A DNA stretch of 64,000 nt. Origin: Adiantum capillus-veneris (Eukaryota > Streptophyta > Polypodiopsida > Polypodiales > Pteridaceae). Position 1 is the first letter of the stretch; every line of letters begins with the position of its first letter. The stretch covers positions 130,228,920-130,292,919 of the forward strand of contig CM043964.1 of the NCBI GenBank assembly GCA_014529385.2, in the 5' to 3' direction. Below the pieces are notes generated by a model. That model was not told where the DNA came from. It saw nothing but the letters and a program-made list of their open reading frames with translations, and ran no database searches. Shown piece after piece: positions 62,601 through 64,000 of this stretch. Both the position numbers and the translations under genes were made by a program.

Positions 62601-63564
62601 ACAGAGGAAGTGTGCGGGTAGCGGCAACTCATGAGAAATTGAAAAAGTTATTGAATTATAAGGCTGTCTTCATTAGGCTTTGTTTGAATTGTTTTGGTAT
62701 TGTTTGAAGGGATGTATAAAAGAATCTGTGTTTGAAATTAACTAAGGAACACTGTTTGTATATGTAAAATAGTGTGGTAGTAATTAGAAAACAGGATAAG
62801 AAGTGTGACTGTGGGGTGGAAAGTGGGGGTTGGCTCAGGTTGCCAGTTAAGGATAGGTGGTCTCGATTAGTTGAGAAACTCTCCACTCCCACTTATTAAG
62901 AGAAGTGAAATTAGAGACTCATTGTGCCAAGAGTCGAGATGACCCAAATCTACGTGCCATAAAATTACTATTTAGTTTAGACTAAGTCTCATATCATATT
63001 TATGGTTTATGGATGGCGGCCGTGCCTCTTAAACGTGGGAAAAAAGGCATTGTTTATGGATTCTAAATATGTCAATGGGATTTCATCTTTATGTTAGGAA
63101 ACAACTTCATTAGAATCCTAGATTTATCGAGCTGGCTTGTGGCGTATAGCCCTTATAACCACGTAAACGATGGATAGAGGAATTCCTCTCTTCTGTTGCT
63201 CGTATCTCTACTTTATGGAAATGGAGTAGGGTGTCGTCAACGGAAAAGGAGAATAAAGGAAGGCCATCTATCAAGTCGCCCCAATCTTCTCGGGGTTGGG
63301 GATCTCACAAACCATAATACAAAGCCTTTTCGAGGGGGGACCAACTCCATGAAAATCCGGTCCTCAACTGTTGTCAATAGCTTAATTTCTCTCTCTTTTG
63401 AAGTATTGTTCATGCTATCTAACCAGGTGTTATACTTTTTTTTGCTCTCTCCACCCAAGCACTCTTGTTATTCTCATTAGGATTCTATTCTAATGAAATG
63501 CTCACTATGTTCATGCTATTTTCCGCTACACACAAGTTATTAGGCCATTAAATGTTACACTATT

Positions 63565-64000
63565 CAAAGACCTAGTTACTATATTTTATCCTTCGATTTA
63601 TGTCCTAAATAGATTTACCTGGGACCGATCCTTGTGGGATGGGTCTCTCTTCACACGGCCCTTATAGGTTCTCCTGGTCGGTTGAAGGCTGAAGAGGCTA
63701 CCAGTTCTTACAATTAGTCGTTTATTTCTCTAATTAACACCTTGTTTGACCATGTAGAGCTTAGCACTATCTCAAGGGTTAGAGCTTCCTACTGAGCCTC
63801 TTTCTAAAGCCTCGCTTCAAGTACTTAGATGAATTCATGACTCTTTGTCATCTAAATTAATAGCAGGAGCTTCTGCTAATCTAGCCAACTCCTTGGTTCA
63901 AACTATGTCGTTTGATAAGTGTGTTCATATCCTCGTGCCCAACTTGTCAACGACTCTAAAGAAGGGGTAGCAGATCTATCTGAATTCATAGAGAACGTTC
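63565..64000 (+). other. Flank with a short unidentified coding-like stretch
   Basis: Bases about 63770-63960 read protein-like text with one stop (LPTEPLSKASLQVLR, ANLASSLVQTMSFDK, VHILVPNLSTTLKKG). Nothing recognised. It continues beyond the window. Confidence 0.25.

Larger units (their letters stand above)
61135..63309 (+). mobile_element. Nested solo LTR (2175 bp) in the 3' LTR
   Basis: TGTAATGTACCC...GGATCTCACA with target duplication AACCA at 61130-61134 and 63310-63314, and no internal region. A promoter-like TATATAAAG lies at 61627-61635, followed by a CT-rich leader. An ATG frame starts at 61852 (MAPKRVTRSSKDAHVAPPP, about 101 codons). A degenerate minisatellite occupies 62320-62600. 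The parent family was not recognised. Confidence 0.85.
52557..63559 (+). mobile_element. Complete chromovirus-type Ty3/gypsy LTR retrotransposon
   Basis: 11.0 kb, TG...CA LTRs, with target duplication CTATT at 52552-52556 and 63560-63564. The 5' LTR is 1592 bp. The 3' LTR is 3762 bp because a 2175-bp solo LTR plus its 5-bp duplication lies within it. The primer-binding site matches initiator tRNA-Met. The order is gag, protease, RT, RNase H, integrase, chromodomain-like tail. Several stops and frameshifts make the copy inactive. LTRs differ at about 5 of the first 88 bases, so it is older than the Tat-like element at 10.8 kb. Confidence 0.93.
59798..63559 (+). repeat. 3' LTR of the chromovirus-type element, interrupted
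   Basis: The left part (59798-61134) and right part (63315-63559) together match the 5' LTR. The split falls at AACCA. Confidence 0.9.

Overview
This window looks like nuclear DNA from a land plant with a large, repeat-swollen genome. The evidence is plant-type Ty3/gypsy lineages (a Tat-like element with two RNase H domains and a chromodomain element primed by initiator tRNA-Met), a plant CACTA/EnSpm element with GT-AG introns, hAT elements, and very many (GA)n, (GT)n and (AT)n microsatellites. A fern or another large-genome non-flowering plant is a guess from the overall texture and is not proven. There are no bacterial-style operons. Almost everything is mobile DNA or its debris, plus one interrupted host gene.

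Layout. 1-3.0 kb: decayed Helentron (Helitron-family) coding region, helicase followed by an EEP endonuclease. 3.1-10.8 kb: debris with two small MITEs that have 8-bp target duplications, and a set of minus-strand coding-like fragments I cannot identify. 10.84-20.89 kb: complete Tat-like LTR retrotransposon with about 1.98-kb LTRs, young but coding-defective. 20.9-26.4 kb: AT-rich debris. 26.43-32.23 kb: complete CACTA element (12-bp TIRs, GCC target duplication) that keeps a TNPD C-terminus and a second ORF, lacks a recognisable DDE core, and carries a captured heavy-metal-associated (HMA) gene fragment. 32.2-35.4 kb: debris with an exact 71-bp repeat pair and a field of GTAACTC/GAGTTAC palindromes.

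35.45-42.52 kb (minus strand): the only host-like gene, a multi-exon DUF2306-type membrane protein. Its largest intron (about 5.7 kb) is filled with MITEs, a fold-back element, a SINE-like piece and microsatellites. 43.8-47.84 kb: hAT element with about 1-kb inverted arms. 50.71-52.01 kb: an unclassified 1.3-kb inverted-repeat element with hairpin tips, which has possible relatives at 22.87 and 33.32 kb. 52.56-63.56 kb: complete chromovirus-type gypsy element with a CTATT target duplication, whose 3' LTR contains a nested 2.18-kb solo LTR.

The genes do not form a pathway. The window records successive insertion: a solo LTR inside an LTR, a CACTA element possibly inside an older DNA transposon, and several elements inside one host intron. 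Coordinates of TIRs, LTRs and target duplications were read by eye from the sequence. Family names rest on recalled protein motifs, because no database search was possible.
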